Source: Chitinophaga caeni
GTDB taxonomy: Bacteria > Bacteroidota > Bacteroidia > Chitinophagales > Chitinophagaceae
Assembly: GCF_002557795.1 (NCBI RefSeq)
Contig: NZ_CP023777.1
Span: 310,001-374,000, forward strand
DNA: 64,000 nt
Reading direction: 5' to 3'
The position numbers were made by a program, and so were the translations under genes. Each line of letters starts with the position of its first letter. Position 1 is the stretch's first letter. Below, one piece after another: positions 32,516-41,614 of the stretch. The notes beneath the pieces were generated by a model. That model had not been told where the DNA came from. It worked only from the letters and a program-made list of their open reading frames with translations, and ran no database searches.

Positions 32516-34225
32516 TTAATTATCTTTACCAATTATCCTGATATAATTATTTCCTTGCGGCTTGTTAGAACCTTCCAAGGTTAAGCCGATCCAACCATAT
32601 ATAGTAGGCGTCACATCTAAAAGATTAGGCGCCCTGTTGGAAGAAGCCAATATTTCACCTAATGGGTTCCAAGAGTAATTCCCCACTATGGAAAAGTTTG
32701 ATTGGGAAGGGCTGGCATCGATAAATTGATCGCCTTCACCTTCATCGCAGGACCAATTACCGATCAAGTTATTAATATGCGGATGGTCGCTAGGAACAGT
32801 ACTTAATACTGCAAGTTCCTTGATCTCTTCATCGGGGAGCGCCGTATTCCAAATTCTGACATCTGCCATGTAGCAATCAAAGTATTGATCTGTAAAAACA
32901 GCAGGCCAATAGCCTAACACTAAGGGTTTGTCATTAGTGATTGGGTTGGCCGGGGTAAATTGGATATCTTTCCTATTTTCACCATCCAAAAAGATAGACA
33001 TAGTATATGTTTGACCATCGAAATCGGCTCTACCGGTAACTGTATGGAAGTTATTATCCAAAATAGCGGTTGTTTGCTTTACTTCTTTTGTACTTTCTCC
33101 ATCGCACATCCAAAATACCATCTCGTTACCTGTTTTTAAGAACGAATAACCTGGATTGGCGCTACCGTAACGCTCTTTAACTTTAGAGAAAAACGGGGGA
33201 TATGAATACGAATAGTTTCCCGGTTCCCTTGGATTCACTTTCAATTTAAATTCAAAGGTCATGGAGCCATTAATATTATAACGATCATCCGGGTTTTCAG
33301 CTCTTACATAAGTGCTAGGGGTACCATTCAAACGTAAGCCCTTATCCAAGATTTTCGGTCCTGTATATTTTCCGGGAACGATTATGGGGCTGTAATAAAT
33401 GCTGAATACATTCCTTTGCGCAGAAAGCTTACCTCCTAATTCATGCCCTGCACCGCCGCTGGTAGATTGTATTACAACCAACCATTCTTCTTTTTCATAA
33501 TTCTCCCTGGCAGCCAAAGCATCCATAATTTTCCCGATCTGTTGATCGATCGATAATACTGCATTTGAATATTCGGCCACATTTTCTCCGAAACCATACT
33601 GTTGCCCAACTAATGCAGTTTGATTGAAGTTTACAATCATCAAATCGGGATTCGTAGTTTGTAAACGATCGATAGCAGCATTGGAGATATCTTCCGTGCT
33701 GGCGCTTGAACCAAGAGATACCACGTTATCAGACTGCGGGATAATAAAACTGTTGATATCATCCCAGGGCGTGATCGCAGTTACTTTAAATTCCAGGTTA
33801 TCATTTTTCAGGAAGTGAATGAAGTTATCGTAATATTTGATTTCACTATGGCTTCCTACAACGGTTTTAGGAATCAGGGTACTGTCCATGATCAGGTGAT
33901 CTATATATGGAACACCGGTAGTCATGGTTGCCCAACCGGTAGCAACGCTCGTTACTGTATCTGTTAGTCCTTCGAAAGTGTACACGCTTTTCGGTAATAA
34001 TCCGCTGATAACGGGGGGCGCCATATCTTGCACGGTTTTACCGGCTAATCCATCAATCGCAATTAAGAGTACTTTCCTGCGTTTAAATTCCACGTTACCA
34101 AAATCTTGGGTGGTGGAGTCGTTGTCGTAATGCGATGGCAAAAAATCTTCTTTCACACAGGAAGAGAGACTGATTGCAGTCAGCAAGGCGGCAAGGGCGC
34201 TATATTTAAAAATATGTTTGATCAT
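32516..34225 (-). CDS. Phosphodiesterase-fold/LamG lipoprotein, paralogue 1
   Basis: 569 residues. Lipobox LSSC (Cys23). N-terminal alkaline-phosphatase-like domain (about 50-270: KVLLIAIDGLAG, GWATMTTGVPYID, MIVNFNQTALVGQQYG), then a concanavalin/LamG domain (about 310-480: ADVRIWNTALPDEEI) and a C-terminal segment that resembles DUF4983. The first metal Asp (AIDG) is kept, but the DxxGHxxG motif reads TALVGQQYG and the DHG motif reads STSGG, so catalysis is doubtful. One of three tandem paralogues (about 31% to 40% alike by eye) in the locus. Probably a surface glycan- or protein-binding lipoprotein. Confidence 0.75.
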   Translation of the reverse strand: MIKHIFKYSALAALLTAISLSSCVKEDFLPSHYDNDSTTQDFGNVEFKRRKVLLIAIDGLAGKTVQDMAPPVISGLLPKSVYTFEGLTDTVTSVATGWATMTTGVPYIDHLIMDSTLIPKTVVGSHSEIKYYDNFIHFLKNDNLEFKVTAITPWDDINSFIIPQSDNVVSLGSSASTEDISNAAIDRLQTTNPDLMIVNFNQTALVGQQYGFGENVAEYSNAVLSIDQQIGKIMDALAARENYEKEEWLVVIQSTSGGAGHELGGKLSAQRNVFSIYYSPIIVPGKYTGPKILDKGLRLNGTPSTYVRAENPDDRYNINGSMTFEFKLKVNPREPGNYSYSYPPFFSKVKERYGSANPGYSFLKTGNEMVFWMCDGESTKEVKQTTAILDNNFHTVTGRADFDGQTYTMSIFLDGENRKDIQFTPANPITNDKPLVLGYWPAVFTDQYFDCYMADVRIWNTALPDEEIKELAVLSTVPSDHPHINNLIGNWSCDEGEGDQFIDASPSQSNFSIVGNYSWNPLGEILASSNRAPNLLDVTPTIYGWIGLTLEGSNKPQGNNYIRIIGKDN

Positions 34226-34241
34226 ATCAAGGAGATTAATA

Positions 34242-35924
34242 TTAGAAGAATTTCAACCAGAAGCGGTTTGCAATTTGCCAATCGTTGTTGATCGGAACGT
34301 TTAACCAGTAAGCGATCTGGTTAAATACTTCCGTATTATACGGTGGCACTACAGATTCATTCCCGGCACAAGGCAATATATAATTCAATAAATCCCAGCG
34401 GGCGCCGCTTGCAAGAACGAAACTAGGTCCGCCTCCCGGGGCAGTATTACGGATAACATTCCCGGTTCCCTCGGTAGCGTTCCAATGTCCTACCAGGTTA
34501 TTAAATTTAGGATGGGATTCATCTATAACATTGGTACAGCTGAACTGCTGTATTGTTTCCGTGCTTAAACTGTCATTAAATATTCTTACATCACTCATAT
34601 AAATGTCAGCCGGCGTACTTACAGATCCAGGAATAAAGCCCATCCTTAAAGGTGCCGGGGAGTTGACATTTCCCCTATCTGTGATTTCTTTCTCCCCGTT
34701 TAGCGCTCCATCTGTATACGTTCTCACGTAACGTTTGTTATTGTCTGTATTAGTATAAATTACCACGCTCAAGTGATGCCAGTTTGCATCATTGATAGTA
34801 GCACCTTTTAGTTGACTATTACCGGAGCCGGCCTTACCGAAGTTGATCATCCAATAATTACTTTCCAAGAACATGCACCATCCAACAACTCCCCCATCGA
34901 AAGATTGCCTCTTGGAAAAGAATGCAGGATAATAAGCGTTTGCTCCCTTATTAAAAGTGCGCATTTTCAACTCGATTGTATAATTGCCTGTTTCACCGAA
35001 GTTATACGCCTGATCATCTTCCAAAACGGCATTTACAGCTGATTCATCTTTACCGAACAAGCGGGTATTATATTTGATCGATTGCGGCAATGAAATCTTG
35101 GTTCCGTATAATGATGGGTTATAGTACAAGCTAAAACAATTCATCTCTTGATCTGTTCTACCACCATACGATTTATCTACACCACCATGCGTTGATTGCA
35201 CGATCAGTAACCAATCTTCATCACCAGAATTTGTCCTGTCATTGATTGCATTTAAAAGGTCAGCCAAGTAGCTATCAAAAGTTTCTAACGCTGCCGCATA
35301 TGCAGGCGAAGATGCATAGAACCCGTCTTCCTTTCCAGCTAAATTAACATTGTTGAAATGAACGATTACCAAATCGGCGCTATCGGATTTAAGGTGTGCC
35401 ACTGCTGAATCACGAACCAGGTCATTATCATTATTCGGGATGCTGATTTTCACATCTGCATTAGATAATAAAGTTTGATTCAACTGCTCCCAAGGTGTAA
35501 TAGCAATGGTACGTATATTCCTAGAGCTAGTTTGCTCCATTAATTGTAGGAATGAAGGATACCTTTCTCCACTTGCTGTTTTAGCTGTTAACGTGGAATC
35601 GGTAATTGTATTGACGGACGATCCTACGGCAGTCATGATATTTCCCCATGAAGCGCCATCTGTCGTAACGGTATCTGCCAACGCATCCCAGCTATAAGTA
35701 CTATGTGGCAATATAGTTTGAATAGTAGGCGGGTTAATGGCAGCCAATTCTTTTCCCACCAATCCGTCTACCACGACCAACAAAACTTTACTCTTGCTGG
35801 AAGTGATGCTTGGCACCTCGGTTTTATTGGAGTTTACCAATTCTATTTTTTTACAAGCGGCAATAGTGATGGCTGCACCGATCAATGATAATGCTATGCC
35901 TCGCTTCGCGGAAAATATTCGCAT
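34242..35924 (-). CDS. Phosphodiesterase-fold/LamG lipoprotein, paralogue 2
   Basis: 560 residues, same architecture as its neighbour: lipobox IAAC (Cys24), phosphodiesterase-like domain (VLLVVVDGLVG, SWGNIMTAVGSS), LamG-like domain (MYLESNYWMINFGKAG ... DVRIFNDSLS), and DUF4983-like end (IAYWLNVPINNDW). Of the metal-binding positions, the initial Asp is kept. The DxxGH motif reads VNLAGKEDG and the DHG motif reads STHGG, keeping only the His. The most diverged of the three. Directly precedes paralogue 1 by 16 nt and follows the M60 peptidase by 20 nt. Confidence 0.75.
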   Translation of the reverse strand: MRIFSAKRGIALSLIGAAITIAACKKIELVNSNKTEVPSITSSKSKVLLVVVDGLVGKELAAINPPTIQTILPHSTYSWDALADTVTTDGASWGNIMTAVGSSVNTITDSTLTAKTASGERYPSFLQLMEQTSSRNIRTIAITPWEQLNQTLLSNADVKISIPNNDNDLVRDSAVAHLKSDSADLVIVHFNNVNLAGKEDGFYASSPAYAAALETFDSYLADLLNAINDRTNSGDEDWLLIVQSTHGGVDKSYGGRTDQEMNCFSLYYNPSLYGTKISLPQSIKYNTRLFGKDESAVNAVLEDDQAYNFGETGNYTIELKMRTFNKGANAYYPAFFSKRQSFDGGVVGWCMFLESNYWMINFGKAGSGNSQLKGATINDANWHHLSVVIYTNTDNNKRYVRTYTDGALNGEKEITDRGNVNSPAPLRMGFIPGSVSTPADIYMSDVRIFNDSLSTETIQQFSCTNVIDESHPKFNNLVGHWNATEGTGNVIRNTAPGGGPSFVLASGARWDLLNYILPCAGNESVVPPYNTEVFNQIAYWLNVPINNDWQIANRFWLKFF

Positions 35925-35944
35925 AATTTCTTTTTTTCAGATGA

Positions 35945-37408
35945 TTAACGGATATCATTTGTCCACAATTCTTCGTCTAACAACGGCAGATGCGATACTT
36001 CATCTACTGCTGACGGCGACACCACGATACCCCAATGATCGAAGAATGGCTTTAAATTGGTTTGTGCATATTCGGAAGCCTTAACGAAGAAGAAATTCTT
36101 CTTGGCTTCGTTGATTAAAAATGGTCTCGGTTCCCTTCTTCCTTCCGATGCGATGTAGGTCATCATACCGTATCCATATCTTTGGAACAATTGAACAAAT
36201 GGCACCAACCTTTGGAATACATCCTTCACCTCGCTGAACCTCCTGGAGCCTACAGCCTGTGCTGCCCAGTCTAAAGCCGGTTGCACAAAATCTTCCTGGT
36301 AAATACGTCTCGGCTTCCTACCGTACCTATTCGCAATCTTGAACACGAATAAGTTATTGGATGTTTCGCCTAAACCATCTGCACCACCCCAGCTCCAAAT
36401 GCTACCCATCTGGAAGTTATGGCCAAACTCGTGGAATGCACCCCAGCTCGCACCATCCCTGATCAGGGCGGTATCTATGAAGGTGTCGTGCCAATCGAGG
36501 TAAGCCATGCAAGGATAACCGCTGTGGCCGCTACCCAAGCTAATTTGAATGTCCAATACGAAACGGTGCTGCGTTGTTGGAGCCTGGTCGATGATATCCG
36601 CGGGCTCATCCGAAAGACCATACCACTCGTTATAATCTTTTTCGATGGCTTCATCCCACAGTTTCATCACCTCTTCGGCGTTGAATTTATCGAGTAAGGA
36701 AAGCATTACTTTGCGGTAGAAGGTAAACACTACCCGCTTACTGCGCATTTCAAATACCGGAACATTTGACCTGCGGAGCAATTCTTTCCATTCAGAATCC
36801 GAAGTTTCGCCCAATACGAAATCGGGCGATTTGCAAACGTTAGAGAATGTAAATGTGACCTTCTTGTCCGAAGGTTTGGAAGGTAATATGTAGATATTCC
36901 CCCCGTATATATTCCGGATGTAGTTAACACCCGGTACAAGCAATTTCCTGGTATAAATTACCCCGGCACGGAGCAAAGGGTACTTGGCGCTCACATTATC
37001 CGTATGGGCGCCGATCTGGATAGAAGCCCCATCCACGTTATCAGGAACCACTACTTTTACAAGCTCGCCCGGAGCTGCATAAAAGCCGGTACTTAACCAG
37101 TTGCCCGGCACAACGCTGATACGGATCTGGTCTGTCGGAACTTTATAATAAAAATCCAAGGTTACCGCCTGTTCCATCAAGCGCGGTTCCACTACGGGTA
37201 CTAAGCCCGGAAATTTCTTCGCATCAGGGAAACCGCTACTATCAATAATCAGCATATTGGTATCTAACCTCGACAAACCCGCCGTATCTACCTTGGGTGG
37301 CTCATCATAGCCATCTTTAAAATTATATTCTTTGTCGCAAGCCGTAATGGCAATGGCTAGGAATGCCGCGCCTAACAAACTTTTTATGGTGAATGATTTC
37401 ATCATCAT
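35945..37408 (-). CDS. M60-family metallopeptidase lipoprotein
   Basis: 487 residues. Lipobox ITAC (Cys24), beta-rich N-terminal part, then an M60/enhancin-type gluzincin domain (PF13402) with HEFGH (326-330) and the third zinc ligand Glu348 in GLGETSNN, giving HExGH-x17-E, within the family pattern. M60 enzymes from gut and soil Bacteroidota cleave O-glycoproteins such as mucins, with the peptidase recognising the glycan. Sits between phosphodiesterase-fold paralogues within the same transcription unit as two SusC/SusD pairs and two glycosidases, which argues that the locus attacks glycoproteins. The preserved zinc site implies activity. Confidence 0.9.
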   Translation of the reverse strand: MMMKSFTIKSLLGAAFLAIAITACDKEYNFKDGYDEPPKVDTAGLSRLDTNMLIIDSSGFPDAKKFPGLVPVVEPRLMEQAVTLDFYYKVPTDQIRISVVPGNWLSTGFYAAPGELVKVVVPDNVDGASIQIGAHTDNVSAKYPLLRAGVIYTRKLLVPGVNYIRNIYGGNIYILPSKPSDKKVTFTFSNVCKSPDFVLGETSDSEWKELLRRSNVPVFEMRSKRVVFTFYRKVMLSLLDKFNAEEVMKLWDEAIEKDYNEWYGLSDEPADIIDQAPTTQHRFVLDIQISLGSGHSGYPCMAYLDWHDTFIDTALIRDGASWGAFHEFGHNFQMGSIWSWGGADGLGETSNNLFVFKIANRYGRKPRRIYQEDFVQPALDWAAQAVGSRRFSEVKDVFQRLVPFVQLFQRYGYGMMTYIASEGRREPRPFLINEAKKNFFFVKASEYAQTNLKPFFDHWGIVVSPSAVDEVSHLPLLDEELWTNDIR

Positions 37409-37425
37409 CGAATTTTAAGGTTCAA

Positions 37426-39168
37426 TTACTGGTTATAATTTGGAAAATCGCGGAAAGTCGCTGGCCAGCTACGTCCATCCAAAGACCAACTATTATCGAT
37501 CGGCACCTGGAACCATTCCATGATGCGGAAAGGTATATCCACCGTATTAGGAACATATTTTTCCTGGTTAGGAATGACCGGGTATAAATAGTTACTGAAA
37601 TCATTGAATTCTGTCCAAGCGTAAGGGCCTTCCAAGGTCATATCCATGTGATTCGCCGTTGCATCTTTAAATTGATCTCCTTCACCATCCAGGCAAGACC
37701 AGTAACCGATTAGATGTGAAAAATATTTGTGAGATTTATTCACATATGTACGGGGCGCCCAGGTCTTAATAGTTTCATCATCCACGATCGTATTCCAAAT
37801 TCTTACATCAGCAGCACTGAAATCGATCGTATTGTCGGTAAATACGGTAGTATTATACCCCAACCTCAATGGTGAACTTGAATTGGCATTCGGTTCATAA
37901 CCGGATATTTGAGATGAATTTTGCAACTCTCCATCTAGGTAAACCGATAGGTAGTAAGAGTTATTGGAATAACGAATAGTGCCCGCCAGGTGGTGCCAAT
38001 CACCATCTTTCACATCCACGGTTTGCGCACTTAGGTTAGTGGCTGTAACCCCAACCCAAAATTGCATCTTAGCGCCGTTCCTAAAGAATGACCATCCCGG
38101 TGTGCTACCGTAACGATCTCCTTTTGTTAAAAACGGGGGATAGGAATAATTATAATCGCCATCTGCATCTTTATTAAGCTTAAACTTCATCTCGATGGTC
38201 AACTCATCCGTATTATGGATATTATATAAACCATTATCCTGAACGGCGGCCCTTACCATCGGTTTCGTAGGTTGGCCGGGCTGACCGGAAAGGCGAATGT
38301 ACTTACCTTCGAATGGAACCCTCAAGTTTTCTGGCCTACCGACCACGCTCGCTTCAAACCTCGTGTTGAAAAACATCGTGAAGGTATTGCTGAGGGGATT
38401 ACTGAAGATGGTACCATCACTATCCTCAGGATCAATGGCATAATCACCACCACGGCTGGAGGTAACAACCACCAACCACCTTTCGTCGCCGTATGTAGCG
38501 CGGCCTTGCATGGCAGCCATCAAGTCTGAAACATATTGATCGGCAGTATTGATAGCCGCGGCATATTGAGGCACCGAGGCATCGTATCCGTATTGCTCCC
38601 CGGCCTTATCAACTTCATTGAACTGAACGAACACCACATCCGCATCTGCATTCCCTAGCTCGGCAATAGCCGCATCGCGGGTTTGCAGATCAGATGCGAA
38701 TGATTGATTTTGAGTAGCAGAATTCCGAATTACTTCGTTCAATAATTCAGGAGATGAACAGAATGCGGCACTACGTAAACCCGGCTTTTTCGCCTCTAAC
38801 CTTTCGAAAAAGGTCGGGAAACTGGAGAAATCAGCATTGCTGAAATCATCACCGACTACGCCGCTTTTAGCAGAACGTACACCTGTTAGCATCGTCGTCC
38901 AGTTCTCACCGTAAGCGCTTGCAGTATCAGACAAACCGTTCCAGGTATACAGGGCGCTATCGCGCATCTCCCATAATTTTAACGGGCGTAATGCTTGAAC
39001 GGCTGTACCCCTTGCTCCGTCAATCGTAATAAACAATAATTTAGGAGCGCCGGGCATCTTACCGTAATCATTATTATAAACATAGTCCTTCTTCGGTCCA
39101 TCATCCGATTTATTACATGCCGCCAAGAAAGCGGTGGTAGCCAAGAAGTATAAGAATATTTTTTTCAT
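37426..39168 (-). CDS. Phosphodiesterase-fold/LamG lipoprotein, paralogue 3
   Basis: 580 residues. Lipobox LAAC (Cys18 of FLAACNKSDDG), phosphodiesterase-like domain (PKLLFITIDGARG, NWTTMLTGVRSAKSGV, FVQFNEVDKAGEQYG), LamG domain (ADVRIWNTIVDDETI), and DUF4983-like end (IMEWFQVPIDNSW). It keeps the first Asp and an Asp in DKAGEQYG, but the following His is Glu and the DHG motif is SSRGG. Closest to paralogue 1, with shared YSYPPFL/FSK and EGDQF blocks. First of the three in transcription order, after the TIG/delta-60 lipoprotein. Confidence 0.75.
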   Translation of the reverse strand: MKKIFLYFLATTAFLAACNKSDDGPKKDYVYNNDYGKMPGAPKLLFITIDGARGTAVQALRPLKLWEMRDSALYTWNGLSDTASAYGENWTTMLTGVRSAKSGVVGDDFSNADFSSFPTFFERLEAKKPGLRSAAFCSSPELLNEVIRNSATQNQSFASDLQTRDAAIAELGNADADVVFVQFNEVDKAGEQYGYDASVPQYAAAINTADQYVSDLMAAMQGRATYGDERWLVVVTSSRGGDYAIDPEDSDGTIFSNPLSNTFTMFFNTRFEASVVGRPENLRVPFEGKYIRLSGQPGQPTKPMVRAAVQDNGLYNIHNTDELTIEMKFKLNKDADGDYNYSYPPFLTKGDRYGSTPGWSFFRNGAKMQFWVGVTATNLSAQTVDVKDGDWHHLAGTIRYSNNSYYLSVYLDGELQNSSQISGYEPNANSSSPLRLGYNTTVFTDNTIDFSAADVRIWNTIVDDETIKTWAPRTYVNKSHKYFSHLIGYWSCLDGEGDQFKDATANHMDMTLEGPYAWTEFNDFSNYLYPVIPNQEKYVPNTVDIPFRIMEWFQVPIDNSWSLDGRSWPATFRDFPNYNQ

Positions 39169-39216
39169 TTGAACGATTTTTAAACCGTGAAACCGTGGTA
39201 TTAACCACCAATTATT

Positions 39217-40851
39217 TTATCTCTCGAAAACAAGACGTACGATGTTGCCGACCGCGCTATTATCAAATGATTGAATAAAACCAACCAAGATCATGGCAGG
39301 ATCGCCCTCTGCTGAAACCGTTTCAACCATATCTGTCACGATACCGTTGAATTTACCGGTGTTGTTATGATCGGCAGAAAGTGTTCCATCAGGGTTCAAT
39401 ACCATTAATCCGTACCGGGTTACATCTCCATATTTTTGGAAAGTTCCCGTGGTGATGATGTACCCGTTTGACATTTGTTTAGCATAAACAATGACACCGC
39501 CGGTTACTGCCTGTGGAATAAAGTTCGCATCCAGGGAACCGTCTTCATTCAAAACTGCCATGTTTTTGCGTGGTTGACCATTATAGGTGTCGAACAACCC
39601 GGTGATCACATATTTCTTAGTAGTCGCGTTGTAGGTGATCGAGTTGATGACGCCATTTGTACCGGTGCCGGCCATGAAGGTCGGATCCATATCACCATTT
39701 TCATCCAAACGGACGATGTTTCCCGTAGGCGTTCCATCGTAAGAAGTGAATCTACCTACCAATATCAGTTGGCCGTTTTCAGTCATATAAGAAGAACCTA
39801 TATTCCCGATTACGCCTTGCTTTCCCTTATGTTCTGCCAAGTCATAATGGAAAGTAGAATCCAGGTTACCGTTTATGTCCATCCTGGCAATATTGGACAC
39901 TTGCCTATAATCAGAGACCTTGGTATAACGGGTGGAGTTAGGGTAGTACACCTGTTGGTATACGTAGAAGTTTCCGACAACGTAAACCTTTTCATCGTGA
40001 TAATATATCCTATTAATCGATCCAGTGAAACCAGCGTTAAATGCAGGCACGGTATCCACAGTAACTACTTCCGCGTTCCCTTCATGTTCCCCTGCTGCAT
40101 CAATATCATCTTCCGTAGGGATCACATTAACGATCATCGTATCTAAATATCCTTGTTGATTAATCGCCGTGATACCGGAAATCAAAGAAGTATGTGAACC
40201 ATAACGACTAAAACTACCGCCAATCAGAATTTTACCGTTTGGCAACTGCGCTGCATGGCGGATGATCCCCGTTGCACCAACAGCGGAATCCACACCGAAT
40301 GCGCTTACATACGCACCGTTGGTTTCCGTCATCGTAATGCCGTATAAAGGGTTACTTACACCTGCGGCATTGTATTGAGTGAAGGCGCCGACTAACAAGT
40401 AGCGATTATTGCTGGTTGGTACGATACTGGATATCGCGCCGTTTGCACCGCGACCAGCCAAGAAAGTGCGGTCGATCTTCAATTTACCTTTCACTGTAAA
40501 AACGGGAGTATAAAGTAACTCATCGCCAATTTTTACTGTAACAGCGCCGGAACTGGCGAATGGCGGCACTTTTAGGGAAACAGAATTTTCACCGATATTG
40601 GTAACCTCCGCAAGTTGGTCGCCCATATAAAATTCAACGCTATCTTTATAAGGCAGCAGGCCGGTTACCTTAAAGGTTACGATATCGCCAGTACCGCCTT
40701 CAGCGGGCGTGGGCTGCCCCCTATCGAAGGCGATGCCTAATGGCGGCAAACCACCGGCATAAGGATCCGGGTAAACGGTTTCAGTTTCCTTACAAGCAAG
40801 GAAGCCCATTGCTACTAAAAGAACCAGGATAAAATATTTTGATAATTGCAT
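39217..40851 (-). CDS. Lipoprotein with IPT/TIG domain and delta-60 repeats
   Basis: 544 residues. Lipobox FLAC (Cys20). An IPT/TIG immunoglobulin-like domain (about 45-125: PAEGGTGDIVTFKVTGLLPYKDSVEFYMGD) is followed by a seven-fold-like series of delta-60 repeats (GNIVRLDENGDMDPTF, KNMAVLNEDGSLDANF), which fold as a beta-propeller. Probably displayed on the surface and acting in glycan or protein binding. It takes the fourth place of the second SusC-SusD-fasciclin-lipoprotein quartet, where the first quartet has a different lipoprotein. No enzymatic motif was seen. Confidence 0.8.
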   Translation of the reverse strand: MQLSKYFILVLLVAMGFLACKETETVYPDPYAGGLPPLGIAFDRGQPTPAEGGTGDIVTFKVTGLLPYKDSVEFYMGDQLAEVTNIGENSVSLKVPPFASSGAVTVKIGDELLYTPVFTVKGKLKIDRTFLAGRGANGAISSIVPTSNNRYLLVGAFTQYNAAGVSNPLYGITMTETNGAYVSAFGVDSAVGATGIIRHAAQLPNGKILIGGSFSRYGSHTSLISGITAINQQGYLDTMIVNVIPTEDDIDAAGEHEGNAEVVTVDTVPAFNAGFTGSINRIYYHDEKVYVVGNFYVYQQVYYPNSTRYTKVSDYRQVSNIARMDINGNLDSTFHYDLAEHKGKQGVIGNIGSSYMTENGQLILVGRFTSYDGTPTGNIVRLDENGDMDPTFMAGTGTNGVINSITYNATTKKYVITGLFDTYNGQPRKNMAVLNEDGSLDANFIPQAVTGGVIVYAKQMSNGYIITTGTFQKYGDVTRYGLMVLNPDGTLSADHNNTGKFNGIVTDMVETVSAEGDPAMILVGFIQSFDNSAVGNIVRLVFER

Positions 40852-40880
40852 CTTGTAATTTTTTTCGACTGATGTAATGC

Positions 40881-41594
40881 TTACTGCCCATTCAAGCCAT
40901 ACTGCCTGATAAGGAGATAAAAATCATTCACGATAAACCCAAACCTATGATTACTAAACTGGAGTGCATGCACGGCCCCATTCGTAGGTTCGATGTTTAC
41001 GGAGGCTACATTTACCGTTGTCCAAAATATTGGCGAGATAGAATAATCACGGCTATAACTCAGTTGTAACTGGCGGTAACCAACATATTTCGCCCCTCCC
41101 TCGTCGTGGTAAAAAACGCCGATATGCATCGGTTCTTCCAGGTAGGAATTAAAAAACTGCCCGGGATAAGTATTAAATACGTTCGGATCAAATTGTTGAT
41201 AGTCGTTTAACAAGCGTTTATCTTTAAAAAGATAACGGCTCAACATTGCTTTCCATACCGGGCCGGGTACCTGATCCAAAGTGCGGATCGTATCTTGCCC
41301 GATGTTAAACAATTCGCGGTTCGTATAATAAATGGTACTATCAAAGCTTACGTTACCTGGCGCGAAGAAGGTCACAGTTTCATTCTCCATCGTTTCGCGC
41401 AAGCCAGCCAAATCGATAGCCTTCACTACATCACTGAAATAGTACGGGTTCGATTCCAAGTATTGCATGATGTTTCCATCAAACTTACCATTGTGGGTAC
41501 CTGAATCATCGTAATAATCTTTCTTGCATGCTGCTAACGCCAGGATACATCCTAAAACTGCGAAGAGCCATTTATATGTTGATTTCATGATCAT
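40881..41594 (-). CDS. Fasciclin (FAS1) domain lipoprotein, second quartet
   Basis: 237 residues. Lipobox LAAC (Cys22) and one FAS1 domain (about 40-225: NIMQYLESNPYYFSDVVKAIDLAGL, ENETVTFFAPGNVSFDSTIYY). Fasciclin domains mediate adhesion; in Bacteroidota SusCD loci they recur as accessory surface lipoproteins. Paralogous to the protein encoded at 47446-48117. It lies 20 nt after susD and 29 nt before the TIG/delta-60 gene, so co-transcription is clear. Role in substrate capture is inferred. Confidence 0.88.
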   Translation of the reverse strand: MIMKSTYKWLFAVLGCILALAACKKDYYDDSGTHNGKFDGNIMQYLESNPYYFSDVVKAIDLAGLRETMENETVTFFAPGNVSFDSTIYYTNRELFNIGQDTIRTLDQVPGPVWKAMLSRYLFKDKRLLNDYQQFDPNVFNTYPGQFFNSYLEEPMHIGVFYHDEGGAKYVGYRQLQLSYSRDYSISPIFWTTVNVASVNIEPTNGAVHALQFSNHRFGFIVNDFYLLIRQYGLNGQ

Positions 41595-41614
41595 TTTGCT
41601 TTTTAGGTGATTGA

